A stretch of 34,778 nt of DNA from a bacterium TMED88. Lineage in GTDB: Bacteria; Myxococcota_A; UBA9160; UBA4427. Both the position numbers and the translations under genes were made by a program. The stretch covers positions 1 through 34,778 of the forward strand of contig NHEP01000128.1 in NCBI GenBank assembly GCA_002171515.1, in the 5' to 3' direction. The notes below the pieces were generated by a model, which did no database searches, was not told the DNA's origin, and saw nothing but the letters and a program-made list of their open reading frames with translations. Below are positions 33,859 to 34,778 of the stretch, one piece after another. Numbering within the stretch: the stretch's first letter is position 1; every line of letters begins with the position of its first letter.

Positions 33859-34778
33859 TCAGGCTACGGGCCGAATCTTATATCGAATCGGTAGGGTTTT
33901 CAGGCCGACGACAAAGCTCGACGATATAAAAGTAGGGGCTTCCGCAGGCTCGATCTCGACGATTCGATTTGCCAGTTCTAAAAACAGCGCGCGTGCAGAG
34001 AGGCGTGCGACGTGAGCGCCAAGACAAAAGTGCTCCCCCGTTCCAAACCCGAGATGGCGATTGGGTTGGCGATCAATTCTGAACTCAAACGGGTTATCGA
34101 AAACTGCGTCATCTCGATTTGCCGACGCGTAATACATGACAAGATCTTCGCCGGATCGCATTTTGACACCTCCGAGCTCTACGTCCTGGAGAAGATGCCT
34201 CTTCATATAGTTTACAGGAGACGTCCATCGGATGATTTCTTCGACGGTGCTTTTGACTGCCTCGGGATTCGCGCACAACTTTTGCATTTGATCCGGATTT
34301 TCGAGGAGAGCCTGCATCCCCCCCGAAATGGCGTTGCGGGTCGTGTCGTGTCCGGCAGTGAAGACGATGAGGTAGTAACCAAATGTTTCGATTGGACCCA
34401 TAGGAGAACCGTCCGCCATTTTGGCATTGGCAAGAAGACTCGCCAAATCATCCGTCGGATGAGCACGACGATCTTCAATGATTCGTGCAAAAAGGGCGCC
34501 AAAGTCTGCGATTAAGGTCCGCGTTGCCTCTGCTCGATCTTCGCCTTCACGCTGAAGGTCGGGGTCGTCGGCAGCGAACAGCTGCTGTGTCAATTCCAGC
34601 AGTAGATCTTCATCTACCGGCTCGATGCCGAGGATCGTCGCAAGAACTCTTAACGGATGGCGCTGGGCAATCTCTTCGACAAAGTCACACTCTCCTTCCT
34701 CGCCGAGCTTATCGACCTGAGCACGGGCACACTCTTCGACAATTTCATCAAGACGGTGAATGCTTCGCGGAGTAAAAA
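33859..34778 (-). CDS. Cytochrome P450, 5' end beyond window
   Basis: The C-terminal ~306 residues of a soluble bacterial cytochrome P450; the frame stays open to the right edge, so the N-terminus is missing. Landmarks in order are FTPRSIHRLDEIVEE near the edge, RHPLRVLATILGI, the I-helix oxygen-binding motif AGHDTTRN, the K-helix EIIRW (ExxR), and the heme loop FGTGEHFCLGAHVARL with the Cys thiolate ligand. The pattern and short C-terminal FVVGLKTLPIRYK resemble CYP125/142-like steroid and other CYP107-type enzymes. The family suggests hydroxylation of a hydrophobic substrate with external ferredoxin partners, none of which lie in the window. The substrate is not determined. Confidence 0.95.
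   Translation of the reverse strand, partial: FTPRSIHRLDEIVEECARAQVDKLGEEGECDFVEEIAQRHPLRVLATILGIEPVDEDLLLELTQQLFAADDPDLQREGEDRAEATRTLIADFGALFARIIEDRRAHPTDDLASLLANAKMADGSPMGPIETFGYYLIVFTAGHDTTRNAISGGMQALLENPDQMQKLCANPEAVKSTVEEIIRWTSPVNYMKRHLLQDVELGGVKMRSGEDLVMYYASANRDDAVFDNPFEFRIDRQPNRHLGFGTGEHFCLGAHVARLSARALFLELANRIVEIEPAEAPTFISSSFVVGLKTLPIRYKIRPVA

Overview
The window reads as a chromosomal fragment from an uncultured Gram-negative bacterium with GC-rich genes. Lipoprotein signal peptides and a C-terminal outer-membrane barrel signature support a Gram-negative envelope. Two luciferase-like (LLM) oxidoreductases, split-barrel F420-type proteins, a sulfotransferase, DUF1214/DUF1254 proteins, DUF3604, a cytochrome P450 and two D-aminoacylase-like amidohydrolases fit an environmental deltaproteobacterial (Myxococcota or Binatota-like) lineage. 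That placement is inference; there is no rRNA or marker gene here. I saw no tRNA, rRNA, CRISPR array, insertion sequence or prophage.

Layout. 1-2067: mostly non-coding DNA around one secreted Cys-rich protein, flanked by two copies of a structured ~90 bp repeat. 2068-7600: an SGNH hydrolase divergent from a TetR regulator, a broken alpha/beta-hydrolase lipoprotein gene, a secreted beta-propeller protein, a possible attenuator-like RNA, a GNAT acetyltransferase and a remnant of an outer-membrane barrel gene. 7601-13019: minus-strand genes for an amidohydrolase, a small secreted protein, a PoxB-type pyruvate:quinone oxidoreductase and a membrane-anchored split-barrel protein. 13267-18492: a broken DUF1254/DUF1214 gene, a GFA-family protein, a nitroreductase, an HPPD-like VOC protein and a DUF1214 lipoprotein. 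18552-22640: a compact minus-strand operon, MarR - LLM oxidoreductase - sulfotransferase - DUF1214 protein. A 36 bp palindrome separates it from a divergent DUF3604 gene and a second LLM gene. 26048-34778: a broken metalloprotease lipoprotein gene, a second split-barrel protein, a limonene-epoxide-hydrolase-like enzyme, DUF4336, a second amidohydrolase, a broken SGNH gene, an unrecognised protein, a lipoprotein with a duplicated domain, and a P450 running off the right edge.

The intact enzymes (F420/flavin oxidoreductases, nitroreductase, P450, epoxide hydrolase, VOC dioxygenase-like protein, sulfotransferase, amidohydrolases) suggest catabolism or modification of hydrophobic, possibly terpenoid or steroid-like, small molecules. 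No substrate can be read from the sequence. The best candidate for an undescribed system is the MarR-controlled LLM/sulfotransferase/DUF1214 operon with its symmetric divergent promoter-operator. The second striking property is the number of genes interrupted by single stops or one-base frameshifts while their motifs stay recognisable. This is either ongoing gene decay or assembly error, and raw reads would decide.
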